In this document: one piece after another, positions 8,804 to 19,011 of the stretch
How the letters are laid out: every line of letters starts with the position of its first letter
Numbering within the stretch: the stretch's first letter is position 1
DNA from: Rhynchopus euleeides
Taxonomy: Eukaryota; Euglenozoa; Diplonemea; Diplonemida; Diplonemidae
Reading direction: 5' to 3'
DNA length: 64,000 nucleotides
NCBI GenBank assembly: GCA_963210315.1
Contig: OY723239.1
Span: 2,017,501 to 2,081,500, forward strand
Program-made: the position numbers and the translations under genes
The notes under the pieces: model-generated
Databases searched by the model: none
What the model was told of the DNA's origin: nothing
Seen by the model: only the letters and a program-made list of their open reading frames with translations

Positions 8804-10004
8804 ATGCCGCGTGCGACTGAGGGGAAGAGCTTCCAGCGTGGCCTCTCACCTGCTCACGACAGCAACCGGAACCTCAGCCCGACTCCGATCGCCTATAAGA
8901 TTTTTAGGATCGCACCGGGTGTGACACGGGCTTGTGTATGTGCCTTCTTGGAGCGGGCCTGCGGCGGGACCCTCCTTGACACCCACTTCTTCGGTCGGGC
9001 AGGCATCAACGTTGTCTTCTCTGTGGCCGCGAAACTGCAACACCCCGACCAAGAGGACCGCATCGCCTCTGGGATTGCTGCACTGACCCACGCCGCGTCA
9101 CCGCTCCCACTTCGCTCGGTTTCCTACGAGAGCAAAGCCCCGCTGCCCCACACGTCTCCTGCATGTGGCAGCACTCGCAAGAGGCGATGACGGCAGCATC
9201 CCAGACGATCTGCCGGAGGAGGTGATGCGGTACGTCGGGGTGTGTGCTGCCCACTGGGTGGCAGGGAAGGTTGCAGGAAACGTCGACCTCTGCATGTCTG
9301 AGGTTGTGGAGATGGCGCAGAAGGGTGCTACGCGCCAAAGCTTTCCGGGGGCTGTGCCGCAGAAGAGGCTGGAGGTGATGCTGCAGCTGACGTCACCCAA
9401 GGCGGTGCAGCAGGCTCTCGGGCTGACCCACAGCAGCCTCGACATGCTGACGGTGCGATACCCCGGTGGGTATATTTATCTGTATGTGTCGCAGTCTGGC
9501 CACAAGAGGAAGGGCAAGTGGCACGAGCCCATCCTCTACAGGGTATCTTCACGCAGGGGTGCACCCAGCATGCCGCCACCCCTGAACGGGTGCTGTATTG
9601 TTGAGGAGGCAGAGCACGCAAGTCCCGCTTCCGACCTGCCTGATGACTACGACGACTACAGCGACTACTTGTCCCGCGTGCCGGCAGCAGGCTACAACGC
9701 TGGTTCGGATGGCATCGGTTACAACGTCGCTCTTCCGCACCCATTTGTCTTCGCTGGCACCACGCCGATGCACGCCGAGCTGCTGTATCACACGACAGAT
9801 GGCTACACCGCTGGTTCCTATGATTTTGATGGCATGCAACAGTGCATGGCAGCAGCCAACGGTTGCAGCATTGCTGCTTTCGCACAGCCGTACCAGTCAG
9901 ATGCACCGTTGCCCGCCCCCGCCGGTTGCACATACGAACCTGTGGAACCTCGTTGCATGTCCGAATCGGCGGATGACATGGACGCCGTCCTGCCCTATCT
10001 TTAG
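8804..10004 (+). pseudogene. Tandem family gene 3, near-identical to gene 2 with one frameshift
   Basis: Starts MPRATEGKSFQRG and follows gene 2 almost base for base. One extra A in the run at 9134-9136 (AGCAAAGCCCC against AGCAAGCCCC in gene 2) ends the first frame at 9190; the rest (9165-10004) is open in the next frame to the same stop and tail (DDMDAVLPYL). Both domain units and the Tyr/Asp-rich tail are otherwise preserved. A one-base run error in the assembly would explain it as well as real decay. Function is unknown, as for gene 2. Confidence 0.8.
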
Positions 10005-10267
10005 CAACGGATGAAAGCAGCAGGAGGGCGACACCCTGCGCCTGTCGAAATATATACTAGAGGCCGCTCGGGCCTACATTGAGTAATGTCCCTAACTGTG
10101 CCTTTTGCTCACTGCAGTTGCCCAGCGAGGGCACCGTCTCATTGCATCATCTGTTGTTCATGCACCAGCTGCAAGAATCAGTGCACTGCTCCAATGCAAT
10201 TGCTGTTGTTTCGAAGGCATTGCAAGATGTTATATGTTACCCCTGACAATCTTCTCAGAACTACGTA

Positions 10268-10273
10268 AATAAA
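10268..10273 (+). terminator. Putative polyadenylation signal after gene 3
   Basis: AATAAA in the conserved ACGTAAATAAAGGGCC context, 264 nt after the stop. Confidence 0.4.
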
Positions 10274-10357
10274 GGGCCTCCAAAGAGAAACTCCGCCAAG
10301 AAACACAACTCCGTAAAAGGTCAGTGTCTGTGTTTATTTTTTACGGTTCAGACTTTT

Positions 10358-10467
10358 TTTACACAAACAATCTTGCTTGTGACAGTAAACAATAGGCTGT
10401 TGGCAGCGTGCAGTGCAACATACATAATTCCATGAACAGATATATTGCATAGTGCGCACAAACAAAC
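10358..10467. other. 110-bp insertion in spacer 3
   Basis: Absent from the sibling spacers, which read directly from the T-run into GTTTACGGTAATGTGG. It is bounded by direct CACAAACAA repeats. Origin unknown. Confidence 0.5.
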
Positions 10468-10634
10468 GGTAATGTGGAAGCGTTCAAGAAGTACAACCAC
10501 TCTCTCTGAGATCTGGGACTTTTGTCCCCACCATTCCCTCCTGTCTACCCCCCGACACACACAGATGCTCAAGAAGAGTTGCCTTCCCCATTTTTCTGAC
10601 ACTCGATCGTCAAGGAAGAATTACACTACACCAC

Positions 10635-10916
10635 CATGGATGTATTCAGACCTTAATAAGAGAGGAAGAATTTTCGCCAAATCTACCTCCTCCTCCTCTT
10701 AGATTAAGACCTTAGGCCCAAAAAACACGCAACCTCTGAATCCCCTTAATTAAGATCTTGAACCTCTGAGTGTAACCTCTTTAAGGTCTTACACTCAGAG
10801 GTTAAGACCTTCATTCAATCTTAAGCAATAGTACGTTGACCCCTGCGTCTTAATTAAGGTCTTAGAATAAGAGGTTAAATGCAGGAACCTCTGAATAAGG
10901 TCTGAATATATCCATG
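10635..10916. mobile_element. 282-bp MITE with verified empty site
   Basis: Ends CATGGATGTATTCAGACC and GGTCTGAATATATCCATG. It is flanked by CACCAC on both sides, and sibling spacers (7825 and 13860) have the uninterrupted ACTACACCACCACAGC. The interior is built of AACCTCTGA / TAAGGTCTTA inverted blocks. No coding capacity; 6-7 bp target duplication. Confidence 0.85.
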
Positions 10917-11149
10917 CACCACCACAGCAAATTATGCACGCCCACCACACCACACACCCCATTCCTTCAGTTCTCGCTTCACCTCCCGTGCAATCCCCTT
11001 TCGCCACCCCCACCCACCCCGCCCCGCTTATTGCATTGTTCTCGGCCCGTTGCAGGACACATTCTCATTGCAGCGTATGTTCATGCACCAGCTGCAAGAG
11101 TCAGTGTTTTGCCCCGCCTTTGCGTGTTTTTGTTTTGTAGCCTCATGCA

Positions 11150-11320
11150 ATGAAGGAGGAAATGGAACACAAGGCAAGCAGGCCCGATTGTTATGAAGGA
11201 GTCCCTAGGAAGTGCCGCATTTGCAGAGCCACATCTCACTTCACCAGGTCGACGTGCGACGTGTGTGCTGGTCGCATCGCAACAACCTCCTCCCTGTTGA
11301 TAGTGGATGGATGTGGATGA
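11150..11320 (+). CDS. 56-residue zinc-ribbon-like ORF, copy 2
   Basis: Same as 8052 with one substitution (DCYEG for DCDEG). The C-x2-C-x10-C-x2-C motif is unchanged. It lies in the duplicated spacer before gene 4. Confidence 0.4.
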   Translation: MKEEMEHKASRPDCYEGVPRKCRICRATSHFTRSTCDVCAGRIATTSSLLIVDGCG

Positions 11321-11324
11321 GCAT

Positions 11325-11434
11325 AGGGGGTCTTCGCTGGTCGTTATCCTTCGTCAATCTTTGTCAGTTTTCGCCCAATTCAACAGGAAATGCACCAAAA
11401 TGCACTGACGACCACCCCGTAGAGAAGACCCCCA
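11325..11434. mobile_element. Miniature element, GGGGTCTTCGCT family
   Basis: Copy of the 8227 element at the orthologous spacer position. It is followed by an 18-base C run (11450-11467) not present in the sibling. Confidence 0.7.
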
Positions 11435-11504
11435 TAACAAAGCAATTGAACACCCCCCCCCCCCCCATTCCCAGACCCGTTTTTAGTGACATGTGTCCTT
11501 GTGT

Positions 11505-11670
11505 TCCATTTCCCCATTTCCAGACGAACCGACACTCCGCTGTGAGGCAGAAGGTCGACGCAGCACCACCGCAGCCACCCTCACCCTCACCCCCGCAACC
11601 CACCCCCTCCCAATCCCAAACCCCGCCCCTTTGCACTTCCGCACCGCAGTGCCGCACACACACAGCCTGA
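11505..11670 (+). promoter_or_regulatory. Conserved upstream module, copy 4
   Basis: Full module. Here it is followed by a 170-bp block (CCGTGAGGGTGGCGTCCCGA) shared only with gene 5, placing the module about 455 nt before the ATG instead of about 235. Confidence 0.45.
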
Positions 11671-12125
11671 AGAATGCAGGTCCGTGGCCCTGTCCACCGT
11701 GAGGGTGGCGTCCCGAGGAGCACTGCGGGTGCTGCAGGACTGCCACCTCCAGGATCGCCCTGGCCGTCCGCAGCATGCCCTGCCCCATTGCCGCAACTTT
11801 GAACCGGGCGAGGTCTGCCTGCAACCAGCAGCTCTCCTCCGACCTGGCATAACGTAGGTGTACCCAGCTGCCCTGCTCTCTGCATCCAACCTCTACCGAA
11901 CACCACCACACTCCCTCTTGCCTAATGAGGTGTTCTCTTTACGGCTGTTGGAGAGACACCATCTGTTTCACATCGTCGTCGTCGCCATCGAGCCCACGGT
12001 CCGTTCGCTTGCATCAGTGTCGCCCACACACTGCTGGGGTGACTCTGTCGACCCTCTGCATCCCCCTTCTCCGCTTTACCATCTGCACTGCACTGCACAC
12101 AGGTTACACATCAACTCTCGTCAAA

Positions 12126-13335
12126 ATGCCTCGTGCGACAGAAGTGGGCAGCAAATCAAGCAGAACAAAAAGCAAAGCAAAACCTGCAGGTCGCCGTGGA
12201 AAAAAAACAAAAGGCACACCCGACAGCAGGCAATGCCAGGCCATGCCACGTCACGCAATCGTTCTCCTCCAAGATCAGCGGGATATCGCCTGGCGTTGGA
12301 AGATGCTCCATCAAAGCCCTTCTGCGGCACTGGAAAGGGACTATTGTGGACACTCAGTTCCAGGGAGAAGAAGGTGGCATCAACATGTTTATATCTACGC
12401 CGGTAGGACTGGATAAAAAACAGATACGGCGCATTGTTGCTGGGATCGCCAAACTGCTGGCCGGTGTGCCCAAGCCTTACATCATCACCCGACGGACTCC
12501 CTACGAGAGCAAGCCCCGCTGCCCCACACGTCTCCTGCATGTGGCAGCACTCGCAAGAGGCGATGACGGCAGTATCCCAGATGATCTGCCGGAGGAGGTG
12601 ATGCGGTACGTCGGGGTGCGTGCTGCCCACTGGGTGGCATGGGAGGTTGCAGGAAACGTCGACCTCTGCAGGTCTGGGGTTGTGCCGCCGAAGTCTCAGA
12701 ATCACCAAATCATTCCGGGGGATGTGCCGCAGAAGAGGCTGGAGGTGATGCTGCAGCTGGAGTCACCCAGGGTGGTGCAGCAGGCTCTCGGGCTGACCCA
12801 CAGCAGCCTCGACATGCTGACGGTGCGATACCCCGGTGGGTCTGTTCATCTGTACGTGTCGCAGTCTGGCCACGAGAAGAACTTCAAGTGGTACACGCCG
12901 CCCCTCTACAGCGTTTGTGCACCCAGCATGCCACCCCTGAACGGGTGCTATACTGGTGGGGGTGCGGAGCACGCAAGCCCCCCTTCCAACCTGCCTGATG
13001 ACTCCGACTGGGCAGCAGACTACAACGCTGGTTCGGATGTCTTCGGTAACGTCGCTGTTCCGCCCCCGCCCGCCCCCGCTGACACATCGACGCCGATGCA
13101 CGCTGAGATGCTGTATCACACGACAGATGGCTACAACGCTGGTTCCTGTGATTTCGATGGCATGCAACAGTGCATGGCAGCAGCCAACGGTTGCAGCATT
13201 GCTGCTTCCGCCTCACAGCCGTACCAGTCAGATGCACCGTTGCCCGCCCCCGCCGGTTGCACATACGAACCTGTGGAATCTCGTTGCATGTCCGAATCGG
13301 CGGATGACATGGACGCCGTCCTGCCCTATCTTTAG
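12126..13335 (+). CDS. Tandem family gene 4, conserved start in a different frame from the body
   Basis: The family start MPRATEVGSKS is read from ATG 12126, but this frame leaves the family alignment. The conserved body (FSSKISGISPGVGRCSIKAL onward to DDMDAVLPYL) is in the next frame, open from ATG 12133 to 13335 (400 residues). Either translation starts at 12133, or a frameshift lies between, most simply in the eight-A run at 12200-12207. The first 60 residues are Lys-rich and unlike genes 2 and 3. The second half is close to gene 2 (KRLEVMLQLESP ... GGSVHLYVSQSG), while the first conserved unit is strongly diverged (RHWKGTIVDTQFQGEEGGIN), so the gene may be a mosaic. Function unknown. Confidence 0.7.
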
Positions 13336-13598
13336 CAACGGATGAAAGCAGCAGGAGGGCGACACCCTGCGCCTGTCGAAATATATACTAGAGGCCGCTC
13401 GGGCCTACATTGAGTAATGTCCCTAACTGTGCCTTTTGCTCACTGCAGTTGCCCAGCGAGGGCACCGTCTCATTGCAGCATCTGTTGTTCATGCACCAGC
13501 TGCAAGAATCAGTGCACTGCTCCAATGCAATTGCTGTTGTTTCGAAGGCATTGCAAGATGTTATATGTTACCCCTGACAATCTTCTCAGAACTACGTA

Positions 13599-13604
13599 AA
13601 TAAA
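13599..13604 (+). terminator. Putative polyadenylation signal after gene 4
   Basis: AATAAA in the same TACGTAAATAAAGGG context as after genes 2 and 3. Confidence 0.4.
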
Positions 13605-14093
13605 GGGCCTCCAAAGAGAAACTCCGCCAAAAAAAACAACTCCGTAAAAGGTCAGTGTCTGTGTTTACTTTTTACGGTTCAGACTTTTTTTTGTTTACGG
13701 TAATGTGGAAGCGTTCAAGAAGTACAACCGCTCTCTCTGAGATCTGGGACTTTTGTCCCCACCATTCCCTCCTGTCTACCCCCCGACACAAACAGATGCT
13801 CAAGAAGGGTTGCCTTCCCCATTTTTCGGACACTCGATCGTCAAGGAAGAATTACACTACACCACCACAGCAAATTATGCACGCCCACCACACCACACAC
13901 CCCATTCCTTCAGTTCTCGCTTCACCTCCCGTGCAATCCCCTCTCGCCACCCCCACCCACCCCGCCCCGCTTATTGCATTGTTCTCGGCCCATTGCAGGA
14001 CACATTCTCATTGCAGCATCTGTTCATGCACCAGCTGCAAGAGTCAGTGTTTTGCCCCGCCTTTGCGTGTTTTTTGTTTTGTAGCCTCATGCA

Positions 14094-14315
14094 ATGAAGG
14101 AGGAAATGGAACACAAGGCAAGCAGGCCCGATTGTTATGAAGGAGTCCCTAGGAAGTGCCGCATTTGCAGAGCCACATCTCACTTCACCAGGTCGACGTG
14201 CGACGTGTGTGCTGGTCGCATCGCAACAACCTCCCCATTCCCAGACCCGTTTTTAGTGACATGTGTCCTTGTGTTCCATTTCCCCATTTCCAGACGAACC
14301 GACACTCCGCTGTGA
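14094..14315 (+). CDS. Zinc-ribbon-like ORF, copy 3 (extended)
   Basis: Identical CRIC...CDVC core to 8052 and 11150, but the segment holding their stop codon is absent here, so the frame runs on into the upstream module (PFPDPFLVTCVLVF) to 14315. The extension is probably accidental. Confidence 0.35.
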   Translation: MKEEMEHKASRPDCYEGVPRKCRICRATSHFTRSTCDVCAGRIATTSPFPDPFLVTCVLVFHFPISRRTDTPL

Positions 14316-14440
14316 GGCAGAAGGTCGACGCAGCACCACCGCAGCCACCCTCACCCTCACCCCCGCAACCCACCCCCTCCCAATCCCAAACCCCGCCCCT
14401 TTGCACTTCCGCACCGCAGTGCCGCACGCACACAGCCTGA
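14275..14440 (+). promoter_or_regulatory. Conserved upstream module, copy 5
   Basis: Full module, followed by the CCGTGAGGGTGGCGTCCCGA block shared with gene 4, then about 340 nt of unique sequence before the ATG at 14950. Confidence 0.45.
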
Positions 14441-14949
14441 AGAATGCAGGTCCGTGGCCCTGTCTACCGTGAGGGTGGCGTCCCGAGGAGCAGTGCGGGT
14501 GCTGCAGGACTGCCACCTCCAGGATCGCCCTGGCCGTCCGCAGCATGCCCTGCCATTGCCGCAACTTTGAGCCGGACGAGGTCTGCCCGCAGCCTTCGGC
14601 TCTCCTTTGACCAGGCGTAACGTTGGTGTTCCCAGCTGCCCTGCTCTCTTCCTTGCTGCAGCTGCCTCCAGGACACTCCTCGCAGTCCCACCGCTAACCG
14701 AAGTGCCTCGGACGACGTGTCCCCTGCTGCTGTATCGCATCGGGCTCTCGCCACTCCTCTAGATGGGCCGCAACCGCCGCCCACTCAGCTCCGCCTCCCA
14801 GCAGTGGTTGCCAGCACCCCACGACAAAATCCGATAATGCGGCGAGACCCTGTGCACCTTCCCCCTTCCCCTTCTCCACGGGCACACCCCACCGCGCGCC
14901 ACCGGCACTCCCACACATGCAACACAGGTGATTCTAACCACACAACTCG

Positions 14950-15633
14950 ATGGACCAACTCGTCAGGACGGCCGAGAGTTTTGTCTTCTACAAACTTCTG
15001 AATGTCCTGCCAGGAGTCAGCCTCAGTGGTGTCCGACATGTGCTGTGGGCGGCCTGCCGTGGCATCCTTGAAGAGCTCCACGTTGGGAAGAAGGCCATCA
15101 ACATGATGTTCTCCGTGCCAGAGAAGCTCCAATCGCAGCAACGGAAGTACATCATCGATGACATGGCCAAGCTGGTGCCGGGCGGTGGCGATGTTTCTAT
15201 CGAGGAGGTGCCCTCATTCGAGCTGCGGTGCCGCAAACCCACATGGCTGCTGCGCCTTCTCGGGTTTGCTGTGCAGGATGGTTCATGCTGCAGCCCGCCC
15301 GCCCTGCCTCAGTGTGTGGTGGATAGAGTCGCCGCCCGTGCTGCCGAATGGGTGGAACAGGTGGCGCAATGCACTGCCGTTGTCCGCAAGGCTGACTATG
15401 TCGCGAAGCCGGGGAAGCAGCCTCTGCTGGGTGTGATGCTGGAGCTGTCACACACGAACGCCGTGCAACAGGCTGTTGCCTTCTGTGACATGCTGCCTGT
15501 GCCATATGACGGTGGCTGCGTGCATGTGTATGCCTGGCAACCAGGTGCCACTCCGAAATGGTACCCACATGGCAGCGATGGGCTTTCCGAATCAAGGGAT
15601 ATCGTCGAGGCCAACCTGGGATATTTTTCGTAA
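14950..15633 (+). CDS. Tandem family gene 5, short diverged paralogue
   Basis: 227 residues, lacking the MPRAT start and the Tyr/Asp-rich tail. Both conserved units are present: YKLLNVLPGVSLSGVRHVL ... AINMMFSVPEKL, then LLGVMLELSHTNAVQQAVAF ... PVPYDGGCVHVYAWQPG. It is closest to gene 1 (YKLLNVLP, LLRLLGFAVQDG against LRLFGFPVDHNG), so genes 1 and 5 form one subgroup and 2-4 another. It is uninterrupted; the stop follows soon after the second unit, so either the tail was lost or the shorter form is ancestral. This is the best copy for defining the minimal core. Function unknown. Confidence 0.75.
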   Translation: MDQLVRTAESFVFYKLLNVLPGVSLSGVRHVLWAACRGILEELHVGKKAINMMFSVPEKLQSQQRKYIIDDMAKLVPGGGDVSIEEVPSFELRCRKPTWLLRLLGFAVQDGSCCSPPALPQCVVDRVAARAAEWVEQVAQCTAVVRKADYVAKPGKQPLLGVMLELSHTNAVQQAVAFCDMLPVPYDGGCVHVYAWQPGATPKWYPHGSDGLSESRDIVEANLGYFS

Positions 15634-16169
15634 CTGTGCCTGGCTGGTGCCTGTCGATCCGATCTGGCACCCCCCCACCCCCCCACCCCGCCTTCCTCCA
15701 GTCCACCCGATCTGCCTCCTGCTGGCCACTGCCTGCCTCTTCTGCGGCAAGCTGCCCTCCCTTCTGCCCCTCCGCCCCAAAGCCCGCCCCCCACGCACCG
15801 GGCACCAGGCGCTGAAGGGCACCCCCTTCCACAGGGGGGTCGACGCGGCGCCCTGCAAATACCCCTCTATGGATCACCCCTGGTGTGCATCTTCTCCTCC
15901 TCGGTCTGGTCGGTGCATCCCGTAGGGATGAGACGACATGCCGCAGGGGCCATGCCTCGCATCTCATACCTCGTACCCCACCTCGGCGCATTTCTGTTCC
16001 GCGGGTTTCGTGACGTGCCCACAGTGGGGGGCATCGTGTCGTGTCTGCCCCAACGCCACTCAAGGTAGAGGGTGCCGCATGCTGATATGTCTACCGCTCC
16101 GAGCCTTCTCGGTGGTGCAGCGGGTCGTCACGGCCTGGTGTCGTATCTTGTTCTTAATCCATTGCCCCT
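15634..16169. other. Gene-free stretch after gene 5
   Basis: C-rich, with a CACCCCCCCACC run near 15670. No gene, repeat copy or RNA recognised. Confidence 0.5.
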
Positions 16170-16466
16170 CTTTGGGGGTCTTCGCTGGTCGACAAACTTC
16201 GACAAACTTCGTCGTTCGTCACATAATTAGGAAAACGGCTGTTTCAGGGGGTTTTTCACCGAAGACGGCAGTGTTCTGACGACGACGACAGGGGTCTTCG
16301 ACAAAAACTTCGTCAGCGAAGACCCCCCCCCAAAAATGAATTAAAAACCGGTTTTTCGGGGATTCTCGCTGTTCGTCACCTGTCGTCAAATTTCGACAAA
16401 ATTCGACAATTTTCACCTAAACGGACGGAAAATGCACCAAAATGCACCACCCACAGCCTGGGTCGG

Positions 16467-17769
16467 CCCAGGGTCTGGACACCACTCCTGGACCCGGCCC
16501 AGTACGGGCGAGATCGGCCCATAGCCGGCCCAGCACTGCCGAGATCGGCCCATGTCCGGCCCAGTACGGGCGAGATCGGCCCATAGCCGGCCCGCACTGC
16601 CGAGATCGGCCCATGTCCGGCCCAGCACTGCCGAGATCGGCCCATAGCCGGCCCAGTACGGGCGAGATCGGCCCATGTCCGGCCCAGTACGGGCGAGATC
16701 GGCCCATAGCCGGCCCAGCACTGCCGAGATCGGCCCATGTCCGGCCCAGTACGTGCGAGATCGGCCCATAGCCGGCCCAGCACTGCCGAGATCGGCCCAT
16801 AGCCGGCCCAGTACGGGCAAGATCGGCCCATAGCCGGCCCAGTACGGGCGAGATCGGCCCATAGCCGGCCCAGCACTGCCGAGATCGGCCCATGTCCGGC
16901 CCAGCACTGCCGAGATCGGCCCATAGCCGGCCCAGTACGGGCGAGATCGGCCCATGTCCGGCCCAGCACTGCCGAGATCGGCCCATGTCCGGCCCAGTAC
17001 GTGCGAGATCGGCCCATAGCCGGCCCAGCACTGCCGAGATCGGCCCATGTCCGGCCCAGCACTGCCGAGATCGGCCCATAGCCGGCCCAGTACGGGCGAG
17101 ATCGGCCCATAGCCGGCCCAGCACTGCCGAGATCGGCCCATGTCCGGCCCAGTACGTGCGAGATCGGCCCATGTCCGGCCCAGCACTGCCGAGATCGGCC
17201 CATAGCCGGCCCAGTACGGGCGAGATCGGCCCATAGCCGGCCCAGCACTGCCGAGATCGGCCCATGTCCGGCCCAGTACGTGCGAGATCGGCCCATGTCC
17301 GGCCCAGCACTGCCGAGATCGGCCCATAGCCGGCCCAGTACGGGCGAGATCGGCCCATAGCCGGCCCAGCACTGCCGAGATCGGCCCATAGCCGGCCCAG
17401 TACGGGCGAGATCGGCCCATAGCCGGCCCAGCACTGCCGAGATCGGCCCATGTCCGGCCCAGTACGTGCGAGATCGGCCCATGTCCGGCCCAGCACTGCC
17501 GAGATCGGCCCATAGCCGGCCCAGCACTGCCGAGATCGGCCCATAGCCGGCCCAGTACGGGCGAGATCGGCCCATAGCCGGCCCAGCACTGCCGAGATCG
17601 GCCCATGTCCGGCCCAGTACGTGCGAGATCGGCCCATGTCCGGCCCAGCACTGCCGAGATCGGCCCATAGCCGGCCCAGTACGTGCGAGATCGGCCCATA
17701 GCCGGCCCAGTACTGCCGAGATCGGCCCATGTCCGGCCCAGTACGGGCGAGATCGGCCCATAGCCGGCC
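16467..17769. repeat. 31-bp satellite A, about 41 units
   Basis: The unit contains GATCGGCCCA. Two variable sites alternate: ATAGC or ATGTC, and AGCACTGCC, AGTACGGGC or AGTACGTGC. The first unit (16467-16498) is of the B type. Because 31 is not a multiple of 3 and the unit lacks stops, several frames stay open over the whole array; I do not call these genes. Confidence 0.95.
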
Positions 17770-17778
17770 TAGTCGTAG

Positions 17779-17990
17779 GATGCTGAACGAAGACAGCCAG
17801 CAGGCGCTGCTCTTCGATGACTACTCCACAGAGACGAAGATCACGACACTCGTGGTCACAGACGTGCAGGCCTCGACCCTCTGCTTGGAGAAGTCTTTCG
17901 AGGGAATGCGGAAGGCGCTAAAAATCCACAACCATGTGATCCGGAAGTGCATTGCGGGCATGGCGGGTATGAGGCAGGACATCGTCAGTG
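17779..17990 (+). pseudogene. Fragment of a class III nucleotidyl cyclase domain
   Basis: The frame reads TTLVVTDVQASTLCLEKSFE followed by GMRKALKIHNHVIRKCI. This matches the start of the catalytic domain of the cyclase encoded at 59505 (AIVFTDIRASTSIWEAAPEA, MKKALVAHNTVMRSAL), including the first metal-binding Asp. It stops where satellite B begins, before the second metal site, so it is about 65 residues of a domain that needs about 180. It is too diverged to be a recent copy of the window's own gene. Confidence 0.75.
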
Positions 17991-18978
17991 TCTGGACAGC
18001 ACTCCTGGGCTCGGCCCAGGGACTGGACATCACTCCCTGGCTCGGCCCAGTGTCTGGACAGCACTCCTGGGCTCGGCCCAGGGTCTGGACACCACTCCTG
18101 GGCTCGGCCCAGTGTCTGGACACCACTCCCTGGCTCGGCCCAGGGACTGGACAGCACTCCTGAGCTCGGCCCAGTGTCTGGACAGCACTCCTGGGCTCGG
18201 CCCAGGGTCTGGACACCACTCCCTGGCTCGGCCCAGGGTCTGGACATCACTCCCTGGCTCGGCCCAGTGTCTGGACAGCACTCCTGGGCTCGGCCCAGGG
18301 TCTGGACACCACTCCTGGGCTCGGCCCAGTGTCTGGACACCACTCCCTGGCTCGGCCCAGGGTCTGGACATCACTCCCTGGCTCGGCCCAGTGTGGACAG
18401 CACTCCTGGGCTCGGCCCAGTGTCTGGACACCACTCCCTGGATCGGCCCAGGGTCTGGACACCACTCCCTGGCTCGGCCCAGGGTCTGGACATCACTCCT
18501 GGGCTCGGCCCAGTGTCTGGACACCACTCCCTGGCTCGGCCCAGGGTCTGGACATCACTCCTGGGCTCGGCCCAGTGTCTGGACATCACTCCTGGGCTCG
18601 GCCCAGTGTCTGGACACCACTCCCTGGCTCGGCCCAGGGTCTGGACATCACTCCTGGGCTCGGCCCAGGGTCTGGACAGCACTCCTGGGCTCGGCCCAGG
18701 GTCTGGACACCACTCCCTGGCTCGGCCCAGGGACTGGACAGCACTCCTGAGCTCGGCCCAGTGCCTGGACAGCACTCCTGGGCTCGGCCCAGGGTCTGGA
18801 CACCACTCCCTGGCTCGGCCCAGGGTCTGGACATCACTCCTGGGCTCGGCCCAGTGTCTGGACACCACTCCCTGGCTCGGCCCAGGGTCTGGACATCACT
18901 CCTGGGCTCGGCCCAGTGTCTGGACAGCACTCCTGGGCTCGGCCCAGTGTCTGGACACGACTCGTCGGCTCGGCCCAG
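17990..18978. repeat. 31-bp satellite B, about 32 units
   Basis: The unit contains GCTCGGCCCAG then GTCTGGACA and CACTCC. It has variants CAGGGTCTGG / CAGTGTCTGG and GACACC / GACATC / GACAGC. One unit near 18390 lacks three bases. The array is followed by an inverted unit. Confidence 0.95.
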
Positions 18979-19011
18979 TGGGTCGAGCCCAGGAGTGATG
19001 TCCAGACACTG
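18979..19011 (-). repeat. Single inverted B unit at the array edge
   Basis: CGAGCCCAGGAGTGATGTCC is the reverse complement of a B unit, so the last forward units and this one could form a hairpin. Confidence 0.7.

Noticed and set aside
10086-10268. 60-residue Cys-rich ORF repeated at 13417
   Set aside because: It is the 60-bp spacer motif read in one frame; the copies are recent duplicates and other motif copies do not keep the frame.
3350-14440. Upstream modules as solo LTRs
   Set aside because: No TG...CA boundaries or target duplications; each copy keeps a fixed relation to a gene start.
16376-17761. Three long overlapping reverse-strand ORFs (about 430-460 residues) of Gly/Arg/Trp repeats
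   Set aside because: They arise because a 31-bp satellite unit without stops stays open in several frames; the protein period of 31 residues is simply 3 x 31 bp.
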